Assembly: GCF_900104145.1 (NCBI RefSeq)
Contig: NZ_FNLB01000006.1
Coordinates: forward strand, 1,137,001-1,201,000
Source: Pseudovibrio sp. Tun.PSC04-5.I4
GTDB lineage: Bacteria > Pseudomonadota > Alphaproteobacteria > Rhizobiales > Stappiaceae
Direction of reading: 5' to 3'
DNA: 64,000 bases
Shown: positions 8,890-17,559 of the stretch, in pieces
Numbering within the stretch: the first letter of the stretch is position 1
Layout of the letters: the number at the start of each line of letters is the position of its first letter
Program-made: the position numbers and the translations under genes
Notes under the pieces: model-generated
Seen by the model: the letters and a program-made list of their open reading frames with translations, nothing else
The model's database searches: none
What the model was told of the DNA's origin: nothing

Positions 8890-9558
8890 CTAATCATATG
8901 AGCCATCATTCAGCATAGTATTGATCTTTAATTGAAGTTCTTCAAAGTCTTGCGGTGGCTTTAATCCCATCACACCCATCGCCCCCATGAAGAGCAAGTC
9001 GACCAAATCCTGACTACCAAAATGTGCCGGGCCAGTATCACGGATGGCTTGGTTTGCGACGTAACCGGTAATCAACTGGACGGCGCGGCGTACATAAAGT
9101 TGCCAGTCTTCAAAAGGGATTTGATCCTTATAAGGCTCGCTGAGCTCCAAGATGCGATCCATAGTTTCAATTGAAAGTTGCTGAAACCGTTTCCAGATGT
9201 CAGGCTGTTTTGTGGAAATTTCGTGAGCGGCTTTATAAACCCCCACATTTTCCTGCAGCAATTTATGGTTCAGCGCGGCTAGAAAATAGAGAACGCTCTC
9301 AAGTGAACCGTCAACGTCCTTAAGTTTAAGAATAAGTGAGCGAGCATGGTCCTCATAGATTTCGAACATGCGCTCAAAAAGCATTTCTTTGTTCTTGAAG
9401 CGAAAATAGAAATTTCCCGTAGAGGAACCTGCAAGTTGAACGATGTCTGAAACTCGCGCCCGTTCAACACCTTCTTTAGCAAAAATTGTTTTTGCTGCAT
9501 CCAGAAAGTTTTGTTCAGCTTCGTAGCCACGTTTTTGTTTCGGCTTATAAGATTTCAT
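8890..9558 (-). CDS. TetR/AcrR-family transcriptional regulator
   Basis: 222-residue one-component repressor. The N-terminal helix-turn-helix spans roughly residues 15-60, with the recognition part in SSTGNFYFRFKNKEMLF. The C-terminal ligand domain is of the usual length. The ATG at 9558 is chosen over a TTG at 9570. The gene is transcribed with the acyl-CoA ligase and diverges from the TRAP genes across a 132-base gap. It therefore probably controls both units, responding to an acyl-CoA or the imported acid (inference from position). Confidence 0.85.
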   Translation of the reverse strand: MKSYKPKQKRGYEAEQNFLDAAKTIFAKEGVERARVSDIVQLAGSSTGNFYFRFKNKEMLFERMFEIYEDHARSLILKLKDVDGSLESVLYFLAALNHKLLQENVGVYKAAHEISTKQPDIWKRFQQLSIETMDRILELSEPYKDQIPFEDWQLYVRRAVQLITGYVANQAIRDTGPAHFGSQDLVDLLFMGAMGVMGLKPPQDFEELQLKINTMLNDGSYD

Positions 9559-9690
9559 TTTACAACTCAAACTAGACAGGTAATTCTACTTTTGATAATG
9601 GGGGTAGTGTTGTCAAGTTATATCATCATGCAGTTTTAAACTAAAGATAATACAAAAATGCACTGGTGATTTGACTTAGGAGGGGGAACA

Positions 9691-10689
9691 ATGAAATTTC
9701 GCGGTTTACTATTGAGTTCTGTATTATCTCTGATCGCATCTACGGGGATGTCAGAGGCTGCAAAAGAGCTCACATTTGCGACAAGTGCCCCATTGGGAAC
9801 GCCATGGGTTGACCATATGGATGCAATTGCAGAGAAAATCATTACAAATTCGAATGCTGCAATAACAGTTAAACAATTTCATGCAGGCCAGTTGGGAACT
9901 GAGCCCGTCATGGTCCAGAAAACAGTTCGCGGTCGCATAGATATTATTGGTACATCTATGACTGCATTTACGACAGTTGTTCCTGAAATGGCTCTCATGG
10001 GGGTGCCTTTTCTTTGGGATTCTTACGAGCAGGTCGACTGTGCTATGGATCAGTATTTAACGCCTGTTTTTGAACCTCTTTTCGCAAAAAAAGGCCTCAA
10101 ATTCCTGCAGTGGAGCGAGCTTGGGTGGGTCCATGCGTTCGGCAAAAACCCACTGCTTACGCTCGGTGATATGAAAGCTTTAAAGGTACGTGCTGCACCA
10201 GCCAAATATTCCGTCAATTTCTGGAAAGGGATCGGCGCAAACGGAATCGTATTGCCATTGGCTGAAACTCCATCTGCCCTGCAAACGGGGATGGTAGATG
10301 GCGGTGCTCTGCCTGCTATGACTTATATTGCGATTGGCATGAACAAGCTTGCACCTAATCTCACACTATCTGCTCATCTTTACCAGGCTGGTGCAGTGGT
10401 TATGAGTATGCGGACCTGGAAAAAACTGAGCAAAACAGAGCAGCAAAATATTTCGGAGGCTTTGGTACCAGTGCAAGGGCTGCGTACTGATGTGCGCCAG
10501 ATGGCTGACAGCATGATTGTGCGCTACAAGGAATCTGGTGGACCTGTACATGAGCTAAGTGCAGAACAACGCGCTGCATGGAAGGCCGCTGTTGTTCCAT
10601 ACCGCAAGGAGTTGGTCTCCTCAATTGGTGGTTCAGCAAAAGACGTATGGCCGAAGATTCTAGCGGCAAAAAAAGCCTGCTCCCAATAA
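9691..10689 (+). CDS. TRAP transporter solute-binding protein (DctP family)
   Basis: Periplasmic receptor of a tripartite ATP-independent transporter that binds an organic acid-type ligand and delivers it to the QM membrane unit. 332 residues with a clear Sec signal peptide (about residues 1-24, ending SEAAKE). The DctP fold is recognised from LTFATSAPLGTPW at the mature N terminus and the conserved Arg segment LKVRAAPAKYS. The ATG is preceded by AGGAGGGGG. A small hairpin separates it from dctQ. The nearby amidase and acyl-CoA ligase suggest a carboxylate or amide ligand, not a C4-dicarboxylate specifically. Confidence 0.9.
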   Translation: MKFRGLLLSSVLSLIASTGMSEAAKELTFATSAPLGTPWVDHMDAIAEKIITNSNAAITVKQFHAGQLGTEPVMVQKTVRGRIDIIGTSMTAFTTVVPEMALMGVPFLWDSYEQVDCAMDQYLTPVFEPLFAKKGLKFLQWSELGWVHAFGKNPLLTLGDMKALKVRAAPAKYSVNFWKGIGANGIVLPLAETPSALQTGMVDGGALPAMTYIAIGMNKLAPNLTLSAHLYQAGAVVMSMRTWKKLSKTEQQNISEALVPVQGLRTDVRQMADSMIVRYKESGGPVHELSAEQRAAWKAAVVPYRKELVSSIGGSAKDVWPKILAAKKACSQ

Positions 10690-10710
10690 AATATCAATAT
10701 TAAAAGGGGG

Positions 10711-10733
10711 AGCCGCGTTCGGTCTACGCGGCT
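10711..10733 (+). terminator. Hairpin between the TRAP receptor and membrane genes
   Basis: Arms AGCCGCG and CGCGGCT, 9-base loop, no long T-run. Likely partial termination or protection of the receptor mRNA 3' end, so that the receptor is made in excess of the membrane subunits. Confidence 0.5.
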
Positions 10734-10747
10734 CTTGATGGCGTTCT

Positions 10748-11236
10748 ATGAGATTGTTTCTAAATGTATTATTTCGGCTGGAAGCAGTGTTTGCTTCTCT
10801 GGCCTATGTCGTTGTTTTAGGTGCGATGATGGCGGGTATTATCGCGCGTGAGTTTTTCGGAATATCATTCCTTTACACCAACAAAATTGCGTTATTTGGG
10901 GCTATTTTTGCTGGCATGGTTGGTTTGGGGTTAGCAACTGCGTCCGGCAATCACATCAGGCCAAAATTTACAGACGGTTGGATGCCAGAAAACTGGCAAA
11001 GCACCCTGAAAAGACTCGGGGATGTCATTAGCGGCTGTGTTTTTTGCGTCGCTGGATACATCTCTGCCCTGCTGGTTCAATCCTCCTACGAAGTCGAGTT
11101 TCTGGTGCCTGTCGTTGATTGGCCGTTATGGTGGTTCCAGCTTATTATGCCCTATGCCTTTTTTTCCAACGCATTGAGACATTTCGCTTTTGCGATCATG
11201 CCCTCTTTAAAACCTGAAGAGGAAATGATGGAATGA
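10748..11236 (+). CDS. TRAP transporter small membrane subunit (DctQ family)
   Basis: 162-residue four-helix integral membrane protein that pairs with the large DctM-type subunit. The hydrophobic segments fall near residues 10-35, 45-65, 90-115 and 130-150. It overlaps the next gene by four bases (ATGA), the normal coupling of Q and M. Sequence conservation in this family is low, so the call rests on topology, size and position between receptor and DctM genes. Confidence 0.85.
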   Translation: MRLFLNVLFRLEAVFASLAYVVVLGAMMAGIIAREFFGISFLYTNKIALFGAIFAGMVGLGLATASGNHIRPKFTDGWMPENWQSTLKRLGDVISGCVFCVAGYISALLVQSSYEVEFLVPVVDWPLWWFQLIMPYAFFSNALRHFAFAIMPSLKPEEEMME

Positions 11237-12495
11237 CGACGGCTGTTTTCCTGACGTTTATGGTGATTGTACTGCTGGTTTTGCGCCAGAACCTTATTGT
11301 CATTCTCTTGCTATTTGGCGGCGCTGTTCAGTTGCTCTACAGCGATGGCGAGCTGATCTACATGGCCGAGGATTTCTGGTCAGCAATGGATCGCGAAGCA
11401 CTGCTGTCTATCCCTGTTTTCCTGCTTTGTGGGTCAATCATGAGCCGTGGGGCAATTGCAGAGCGACTGGTTGCCGTGCTCAAGGAGCTTACAGGCTCAA
11501 TTGCAGGGGGGCTTGGTGTCGCGACAATCATGTCCTGTGCATTTTTTGCCGCAATTTCAGGTTCGTCAATGGTCACATTGCTGGCGGTTGGATCTGTGCT
11601 TTATCCGGCACTGCGAGAGCAGGGCTATTCCAAGAGCTATTCCCTTGGTGCATTGACCAGCGCAGGGACGTTGGGAGTGGTCATTCCGCCCAGTATTCCG
11701 ATGATCATTTACGGGATCATTACTGAGACCTCGATTACTGATATGTTCTTGGCCGGGATCATTCCGGGAATTATGCTAACTGCAATACTTGCAGGGTATT
11801 CAGCTTGGGTGAATAGAAACATACCGCGCAAAGGTTTCAGTTACACCAAAGCAGGCGCTGCGATCAAAAATGGAATTTGGTCAATTCTGATGCCTGTCAT
11901 ATTGTTGGGCGGCATCTATTCGGGGTATTTTACCGCAACTGAGAGCGCAGCAATTGCTTTAACCTATGCCGTGCTAATTGAGCTATTCGTCTATCGTGAG
12001 CTAACACTCACAGAGCTTTGGAAATCCGTGTTGCATACAACTCAGTTATTGGGTGGCCTGCTTCCTATTATTGCCATTGCTTCCAGTTTGAACATGTTGC
12101 TCACAACAGAGCAGGTACCTACGCAACTGGCGGAGTGGATGTCCGCTCATGTAGAGCAAAAATGGGTTTTCCTGATTGGCCTGAATATGTTGTTGTTGGT
12201 CATCGGATTTCTGATGGAAATCATCTCGGCTATTTTAATCATGGCGCCAATCCTGTTGCCTGTTGCGTTGGCCTATCAGATTGATCCTGTGCATCTTGGC
12301 ATTATCATGATTATCAATCTGGAAATCGGCCTGCTGACACCTCCTGTTGGCATCAACCTTGTCGTCGCCTCTCAAGCCTTCAAAGAGAGCTTCCTGAACG
12401 TGACACGGTCTGTTCTGCCCTTCGTTGCACTCATGTTAGTTGTGCTAATTCTGGTCACGTTTATCCCTACAATCTCGCTGTATTTCGTCACTTAA
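11233..12495 (+). CDS. TRAP transporter large permease (DctM family)
   Basis: 420-residue, roughly 12-13-helix sodium-dependent permease of the IT superfamily, the transport subunit of the TRAP system encoded from 9691. Family segments seen: FAAISGSSMVTLLAVGS, TLGVVIPPSIPMIIYG and IEIGLLTPPVGINL-like EIGLLTPPVGIN near the C terminus. The amidase gene begins 13 bases after the stop, so the unit dctP-dctQ-dctM-amidase is one operon. Confidence 0.92.
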   Translation: MTTAVFLTFMVIVLLVLRQNLIVILLLFGGAVQLLYSDGELIYMAEDFWSAMDREALLSIPVFLLCGSIMSRGAIAERLVAVLKELTGSIAGGLGVATIMSCAFFAAISGSSMVTLLAVGSVLYPALREQGYSKSYSLGALTSAGTLGVVIPPSIPMIIYGIITETSITDMFLAGIIPGIMLTAILAGYSAWVNRNIPRKGFSYTKAGAAIKNGIWSILMPVILLGGIYSGYFTATESAAIALTYAVLIELFVYRELTLTELWKSVLHTTQLLGGLLPIIAIASSLNMLLTTEQVPTQLAEWMSAHVEQKWVFLIGLNMLLLVIGFLMEIISAILIMAPILLPVALAYQIDPVHLGIIMIINLEIGLLTPPVGINLVVASQAFKESFLNVTRSVLPFVALMLVVLILVTFIPTISLYFVT

Positions 12496-12508
12496 GGAGC
12501 ATTTGAAA

Positions 12509-13918
12509 ATGACACATAAAATTCTCAGTATGTCCGCCATTGATGTTTCCAAAATGATCCGAAATGGCGAAACAACATGCTCCGATGTGCTTGAGACACA
12601 TCTCGTACAAATCGATAAGACAGCGTATTTGAACGCGGTAACAACCAGATATGATGATGTTGCGCGGCAAGCAGCCGATGACGCTGATCAAGCATTAAAG
12701 CGCGGTGATACGATTGGCCCTCTCCATGGAATTCCGGTTACGATCAAAGAGAATATTGATCAAAAAGGATGCTCCACCAACAACGGAGTTAAAGCCTTCG
12801 CAAATGTGATTGCTTCTGAGGATGCCCCCTTGGTGCAACGGTTAAAAAATGCCGGAGCCATCCCAATTGGGCGGACCAATACGCCGGAAATGTCCTGGCG
12901 CTTTCACACAGATAATGTTTTGTTTGGCCAAACGCTCAACCCGTGGAATTCCAAACTGACGCCCGGCGGATCCAGCGGAGGGGCTGGCAGTTCCCTGGCA
13001 GCAGGTGTTGGATATATAGCCCATGGTTCGGATTTGGCTGGGTCCATCCGCTTCCCTGCATATTGTTGCGGCGTCTTGGGCTTGCGCCCCTCCCATGGAC
13101 GCATCCCGTTTTACAATTCCACGGCGGTAAGCGAACGCCCAATGACCATTCAGTTGTCTTCTTCGCAAGGGCCGCTGGCACGGTCCGTTGGGGATCTGAA
13201 ACTGGCCTATGAAATTATGGCTGGTTCCTCAGATCTGGATAGTTGGTCCCTGCCGAATTTTGAGAGACATGCAAATTCTCCAGTGCGTGTCGCACTCATA
13301 ACTCCCCCAGAAGCCCATCCACAAATCAACAAGGCTATCGAAACCATGGGCCAGGTTCTCGCGCGTCAGGGATATATTGTAGAAACAGTCTCGCTCGATT
13401 TTATCAAAGAGGCCTTCGATCGCTATATGGCTATCCTCATTACTGAGGTGTTTCTGCAAAAGGAACTCATCGTAGACAAGTTTGGCTCAGAGCAGCTTAA
13501 AGCCGCCTATGAATATTATGCCCAGATTGTTCCCCCACTCAGTCACGGTGAGTATGCAAAGAGCTTAGCGTCCAGATCTCACTACCACCGCCTGATTGAC
13601 CAATTTCAACGCAAATTTCCCCTAATCCTTTCACCAATTTGCACAAACCACGCATTTGAGGCGGGCGCGGACATCAAGTCGGTAGAGCACTTGAAAAACC
13701 TCATGCAGACAATGACTTATCTCGGCACAATGAATTTTCTAGACTTGCCATCCATGAATGTCCCGACTAAGGGCGTTTTAGAAGGGATTCCAGTCGGGGT
13801 TCAACTGATTGGTCCAAGATATGGAGAAGATCTTGTTTTGGAGGCTGCGCGTGTATTGGAAGAGCAGGGTGCTTTGTCTTCTAATCTTGCAATGAGTCCT
13901 GCAGAAAATACCTTATGA
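12509..13918 (+). CDS. Amidase-signature hydrolase
   Basis: 469-residue enzyme of the amidase signature family, hydrolysing an amide to acid plus ammonia or amine. The Ser-cisSer-Lys triad is present: Lys80 in TIKEN, the glycine-rich PGGSSGGAGSS, and the nucleophile in GSDLAGSIRFPA. The ATG at 12509 with AAGGAG upstream is preferred to the TTG at 12503. It follows the TRAP permease directly, so the carrier probably imports its substrate. GatA is excluded because no gatB/gatC lies nearby and the middle region is divergent; indoleacetamide or fatty/aryl amide hydrolase are possible, with nothing here to choose. Confidence 0.85.
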   Translation: MTHKILSMSAIDVSKMIRNGETTCSDVLETHLVQIDKTAYLNAVTTRYDDVARQAADDADQALKRGDTIGPLHGIPVTIKENIDQKGCSTNNGVKAFANVIASEDAPLVQRLKNAGAIPIGRTNTPEMSWRFHTDNVLFGQTLNPWNSKLTPGGSSGGAGSSLAAGVGYIAHGSDLAGSIRFPAYCCGVLGLRPSHGRIPFYNSTAVSERPMTIQLSSSQGPLARSVGDLKLAYEIMAGSSDLDSWSLPNFERHANSPVRVALITPPEAHPQINKAIETMGQVLARQGYIVETVSLDFIKEAFDRYMAILITEVFLQKELIVDKFGSEQLKAAYEYYAQIVPPLSHGEYAKSLASRSHYHRLIDQFQRKFPLILSPICTNHAFEAGADIKSVEHLKNLMQTMTYLGTMNFLDLPSMNVPTKGVLEGIPVGVQLIGPRYGEDLVLEAARVLEEQGALSSNLAMSPAENTL

Positions 13919-13931
13919 GGTGAAATATGTA

Positions 13932-13964
13932 AGGAGATTACACGCCAACTCGCGACAATCTCCT
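13932..13964 (+). terminator. Probable terminator of the TRAP/amidase operon
   Basis: Arms AGGAGATT and AATCTCCT with a 17-base loop, followed by ATATTTTG. It lies 14 bases after the amidase stop codon. Confidence 0.55.
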
Positions 13965-14150
13965 ATATTTTGCCAAGGTTACCGGAAATTTAGAGTAGAA
14001 AACGGGAAGAAATACACTTTGTTGGCCCTTAGGTTGCTTTCAATGGAAACCTGACCTTTGACTTGAGCCAAATGTGTCTCTGAAGGGTCTCAAACGAACT
14101 ATGCAATCTTAAAGAACCGGCGGGTTCTGCAAGGCAAATGGGAGAAAAGC

Positions 14151-15524
14151 ATGGCCCGAAACCCAAAAATTACGTTTATTGGCGCTGGTTCAACAACCTT
14201 CATGAAAAACATCATTGGCGATGTTCTTCAGCGGCCTGCTTTGTCCGGTGCGCATGTAGCGCTTATGGATATCAATGATGAACGTCTTGGCGAATCTGAA
14301 ATTGTTGCGAAAAAATTGGTCGCGACTCTTGGCGTATCGGCTACAATTTCAACGCACACAAATCAGAAAGAAGCTCTTGATTCTGCTGACTTTGTCGTCA
14401 CTGCATTCCAAGTCGGCGGCTACGAGCCCTGCACTGTAACCGATTTTGATATTCCTAAAAAGTACGGCCTCCGCCAGACGATTGCCGATACCCTCGGCAT
14501 CGGTGGCATCATGCGCGGCCTGCGTACTGTTCCCCATCTCTGGAGCATTTGTGAGGACATCTTGAAGGTGTGCCCAGATGCTGTGATGTTGCAGTATGTT
14601 AATCCTATGGCGATCAATACATGGGCGATTGCGGAAAAGTACCCGCAAATCAAACAGGTAGGTCTTTGCCATTCCGTTCAGGGTACAGTGAAAGAACTGG
14701 CTCATGACTTGGATATGGATCCGGCCAAAATCCGTTTCCGCAGTGCAGGTATCAACCACATGGCATTCTATTTGTACCTTGAGGAGATCAAGGAAGATGG
14801 AACCTATGCGGATCTCTATCCAAAGCTCATGAAGGGCTATAAGGATGGGGTATACCCGAAGCCGTCTACGTGGAATCCTCGGTGTCAGAACGTTGTACGT
14901 TATGAAATGCTCACCCGTCTTGGTCATTTTGTGACCGAAAGTTCGGAACATTTTGCGGAATATGTTCCATGGTTCATCAAGCGTGATCGGCCTGATATTA
15001 TTGAGAAATTTTCCATTCCTTTGGATGAATACCCAGTCCGTTGCGTAGAACAAATTGACCGTTGGAAGTCTCAAGTAGAAGAGTACAAGACGGCAGATAC
15101 TATCGAGGTTGAAAAGAGCCAGGAATATGCATCTACCATCATGAACTCTGTATGGACTGGTGAACCTGCTGTGATCTACGGAAACGTGCAGAACAAAGGT
15201 TACATCACTTCTCTTCCGCAAAATTGTGCTGTTGAAGTGCCATGTCTGGTCGATCGCAACGGCATTCAGCCGACCCATATTGGTAAGCTTCCTCCGCACC
15301 TTGCAGCGCTCATGCGCACAAACATTGGTGTTCAGGAGTTGACGGTTGAGGCTCTTCTGACTGAGAACCGCGACCATATCTACCATGCAGCAATGCTCGA
15401 TCCGCACACCGCAGCAGAACTTGATTTAGAGCAAATCTGGGCGATGGTTGACGAGCTGTTAGAAGCACATAAAGATTGGTTGCCAGCTTGGACTCAAAAG
15501 AAGGTGCTAGAGCCAGTATCCTAA
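14151..15524 (+). CDS. GH4-family alpha-galactosidase/alpha-glycosidase (NAD- and Mn-dependent, MelA-like)
   Basis: Intracellular glycoside hydrolase family 4 enzyme that cleaves alpha-galactosides by transient oxidation at C3, using NAD+ and a divalent metal. 457 residues. The Rossmann glycine motif GAGSTTF is at residues 11-17. The metal-binding Cys-His segment GLCHSVQG and the AGINHMAF block characteristic of alpha-galactosidase-type GH4 proteins follow. GGAGAAA precedes the ATG. The neighbouring SDR, AraC regulator and peptide-type ABC importer match the agp alpha-galactoside arrangement known from rhizobia, although those use other glycosidases. Alpha-glucosidase or galacturonidase activity is possible in the same family. 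Confidence 0.87.
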   Translation: MARNPKITFIGAGSTTFMKNIIGDVLQRPALSGAHVALMDINDERLGESEIVAKKLVATLGVSATISTHTNQKEALDSADFVVTAFQVGGYEPCTVTDFDIPKKYGLRQTIADTLGIGGIMRGLRTVPHLWSICEDILKVCPDAVMLQYVNPMAINTWAIAEKYPQIKQVGLCHSVQGTVKELAHDLDMDPAKIRFRSAGINHMAFYLYLEEIKEDGTYADLYPKLMKGYKDGVYPKPSTWNPRCQNVVRYEMLTRLGHFVTESSEHFAEYVPWFIKRDRPDIIEKFSIPLDEYPVRCVEQIDRWKSQVEEYKTADTIEVEKSQEYASTIMNSVWTGEPAVIYGNVQNKGYITSLPQNCAVEVPCLVDRNGIQPTHIGKLPPHLAALMRTNIGVQELTVEALLTENRDHIYHAAMLDPHTAAELDLEQIWAMVDELLEAHKDWLPAWTQKKVLEPVS

Positions 15525-15557
15525 GCTAACTAACTGGTTTTAATATAAAATATAGTC

Positions 15558-15591
15558 CTGAGCGGCTGCCTTGCCTAAGGCAACCGCTCAG
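15558..15591 (+). terminator. Strong hairpin between the GH4 and SDR genes
   Basis: Arms CTGAGCGG and CCGCTCAG, continued inward by TGCCTT/AAGGCA with one bulged base on each side and a 4-base loop. There is no T-run, so it may stabilise the GH4 mRNA more than stop transcription. Confidence 0.6.
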
Positions 15592-15647
15592 TGTATTCCT
15601 GATATATCAAGTTAATATGCGAGTGCGCGGCGCTGCAGGGGAAATAT

Positions 15648-16418
15648 ATGTCTGATCATGTCACCTTTCACGATCTGAAAGATGCAAGTGTCTTCATTAC
15701 CGGCGGCGGCGCTGGTATCGGGGCAAGCTTGACTGACGGCTTTATGGCTCAAGGGGCCAGGGTCGCTTTCGTTCAACGTTCTGATGCCTCTGGTTTCGTT
15801 GAAGAAATGACGGCAAAGCACGGTGTTGCGCCGTTGTTTATCCAATGTGATGTAACGAATATTGACGCGCTGCAACAAGCTGTTGCGGATGCAGGAAAGG
15901 CACATGGTACCGTGACTGTTCTAGTGAACAATGCAGCTAATGACACGCGTCATGACTTGCAAGGGTTCACGCCAGATCAGTGGGACGCATCCATGAATGT
16001 AAACTTGCGCCCGCATTTCTTTACAGCTCAAGCTGTCGCACCGGCAATGAAAGTTGCAGGTGGTGGGTCCATCATCAACTTCTCCTCCATTTCCTACATG
16101 ATGGGCAATGCAGGTTACCCGGCTTATGTGGCATCTAAAGCAGCGATCACCGGTTTGACTCGCGCTCTTGCGCGCGAGCTTGGCCCGGACAACATTCGCG
16201 TAAATGCATTGATGCCGGGTTGGGTTCTGACACAACGTCAGAAAGATCTTTGGGCGACGCCGGAAGGTCTAGCGGCACACTTGGTGCGCCAATGTTTGAA
16301 AGCACATCTTGATCCGGACGACATTATTGATGCGACACTGTTTTTGGCATCCAAAGCAAGCCGGATGATGACCAGTCAGGCTATGGTTGTTGATGGTGGT
16401 GTTGTTGTTACTGGGTAA
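15648..16418 (+). CDS. Short-chain dehydrogenase/reductase (sugar dehydrogenase-like)
   Basis: 256-residue classical SDR. The cofactor motif GGGAGIG is at residues 19-25, NNAAN follows strand 4, and the catalytic Ser and Tyr-x-x-x-Lys lie in NFSSISY and YVASKAA. The Asp/Arg pattern after strand 2 cannot be assigned safely to NAD or NADP. Its place beside an alpha-galactosidase and a sugar importer suggests a galactose/aldose 1-dehydrogenase acting on the released sugar (inference). It ends 33 bases before the convergent AraC-type regulator gene. Confidence 0.85.
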   Translation: MSDHVTFHDLKDASVFITGGGAGIGASLTDGFMAQGARVAFVQRSDASGFVEEMTAKHGVAPLFIQCDVTNIDALQQAVADAGKAHGTVTVLVNNAANDTRHDLQGFTPDQWDASMNVNLRPHFFTAQAVAPAMKVAGGGSIINFSSISYMMGNAGYPAYVASKAAITGLTRALARELGPDNIRVNALMPGWVLTQRQKDLWATPEGLAAHLVRQCLKAHLDPDDIIDATLFLASKASRMMTSQAMVVDGGVVVTG

Positions 16419-16451
16419 GCGACAAAAGGGCGGATCAGAGCCTCTGATCCG

Positions 16452-17339
16452 CTAAATCTTACCCACAAATCGTGTCTGCTTACGAAAAGCTGCAGGTGAT
16501 GTGTGGAAATGGTTCTGGAAAGCTTCATAGAAGCTCGAAAGCGACCTAAATCCTGCGTCCATCGCAATGGAAAGGATTTTCATTTCAGATTCCGCCAACA
16601 ACATGCGGGCATGAGAAAGTCTGACACGCGTCAGGTGTTCCTTGATCGGGAGCCCGACAATCCGCTTGAACAATGTCATTGCATGGCTTGGCGATAAGCC
16701 GACATATTCGGCAACACCTGTCACTGAGATATCTGATGTGTGGTTTTCGGAAATAAACCGAAGCATTTCCTCTACATGCAGCATAGATTTCCCACGGCCA
16801 ACAACAGTCTTTGCCTGCCGATAGTCATGGTGCAGTGTATCCCAACCCTCAAGTGCAAGACGCGTGAAACGAGCCGATATCTCGCTAAGTACCAGTTTTC
16901 GCCAGTTTACATCGTCTTTATTGTATTCGTGTGCCCATTGTCCAAACCGAATAGCATCAATTTGACATGCGTTTAGATTACAGATCACATCACCAGAAAT
17001 TAGGGCGTCGGTAATATGAGTCGGCAACCCCCATTGCAGTATCTGGGCAAAGGATATGTAAACATTCACCATATCGCCATTGCCACGAACATCCACAACC
17101 CCATGAGGGGCGGCGCCCCAGAAACATACCATATGTCCGGAGTTTACCGTGACATGACTTCCAGAAAAAGAATAATCCATTTCGCAGTCAATTAAGAAAT
17201 TCACTTCAATTGAAGCATGGTGATGATAAGGTATTCTCGAGAATACCTTAGGTTTATGCCGCCTGATAAGGAAATTATCCGTGGACGGAATGACACTTTG
17301 ATCAAGATATTGGCGATATAAATCTTCGTTTGAACTCAA
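16452..17339 (-). CDS. AraC-family regulator of the alpha-galactoside genes
   Basis: 295-residue activator with an N-terminal cupin-like sugar-sensing domain (HHHASIEVNFLI near residue 40) and a C-terminal double helix-turn-helix (about residues 190-290; VTGVAEYVGLSPSH and ILSIAMDAGFRSLSSFYEAF). The start is a TTG at 17339 with GGAGG seven bases upstream; no ATG is better placed. It diverges from the ABC importer genes across 220 bases, the same position as agpT next to the rhizobial agp operon. It therefore probably activates that operon, and perhaps the GH4-SDR pair, in response to an alpha-galactoside. Confidence 0.88.
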   Translation of the reverse strand: MSSNEDLYRQYLDQSVIPSTDNFLIRRHKPKVFSRIPYHHHASIEVNFLIDCEMDYSFSGSHVTVNSGHMVCFWGAAPHGVVDVRGNGDMVNVYISFAQILQWGLPTHITDALISGDVICNLNACQIDAIRFGQWAHEYNKDDVNWRKLVLSEISARFTRLALEGWDTLHHDYRQAKTVVGRGKSMLHVEEMLRFISENHTSDISVTGVAEYVGLSPSHAMTLFKRIVGLPIKEHLTRVRLSHARMLLAESEMKILSIAMDAGFRSLSSFYEAFQNHFHTSPAAFRKQTRFVGKI

Positions 17340-17559
17340 ATATACTTCCTCCCCAAGCGTAATTATTCAAGATGGCCAATCGCAAGGCGCGTCTCATTCT
17401 CCCATAGTCCAATCAAGCCTCAATGGAATATAGTATAGAGAAAATTTGAAATTAGAAGTCGCTGCGAAGATTATCGGAATTTATGAGTAGATATCCGGAA
17501 GAAATGAACCTGCTTAGGCAGCAATGATGGCATCGGGAGAAACCAACGGGGAGGACGAT

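Noticed and set aside
14349..15407. 352-codon minus-strand open frame opposite the GH4 gene
   Set aside because: Entirely within the GH4 coding region in antisense, with an implausible His/Cys-rich composition.
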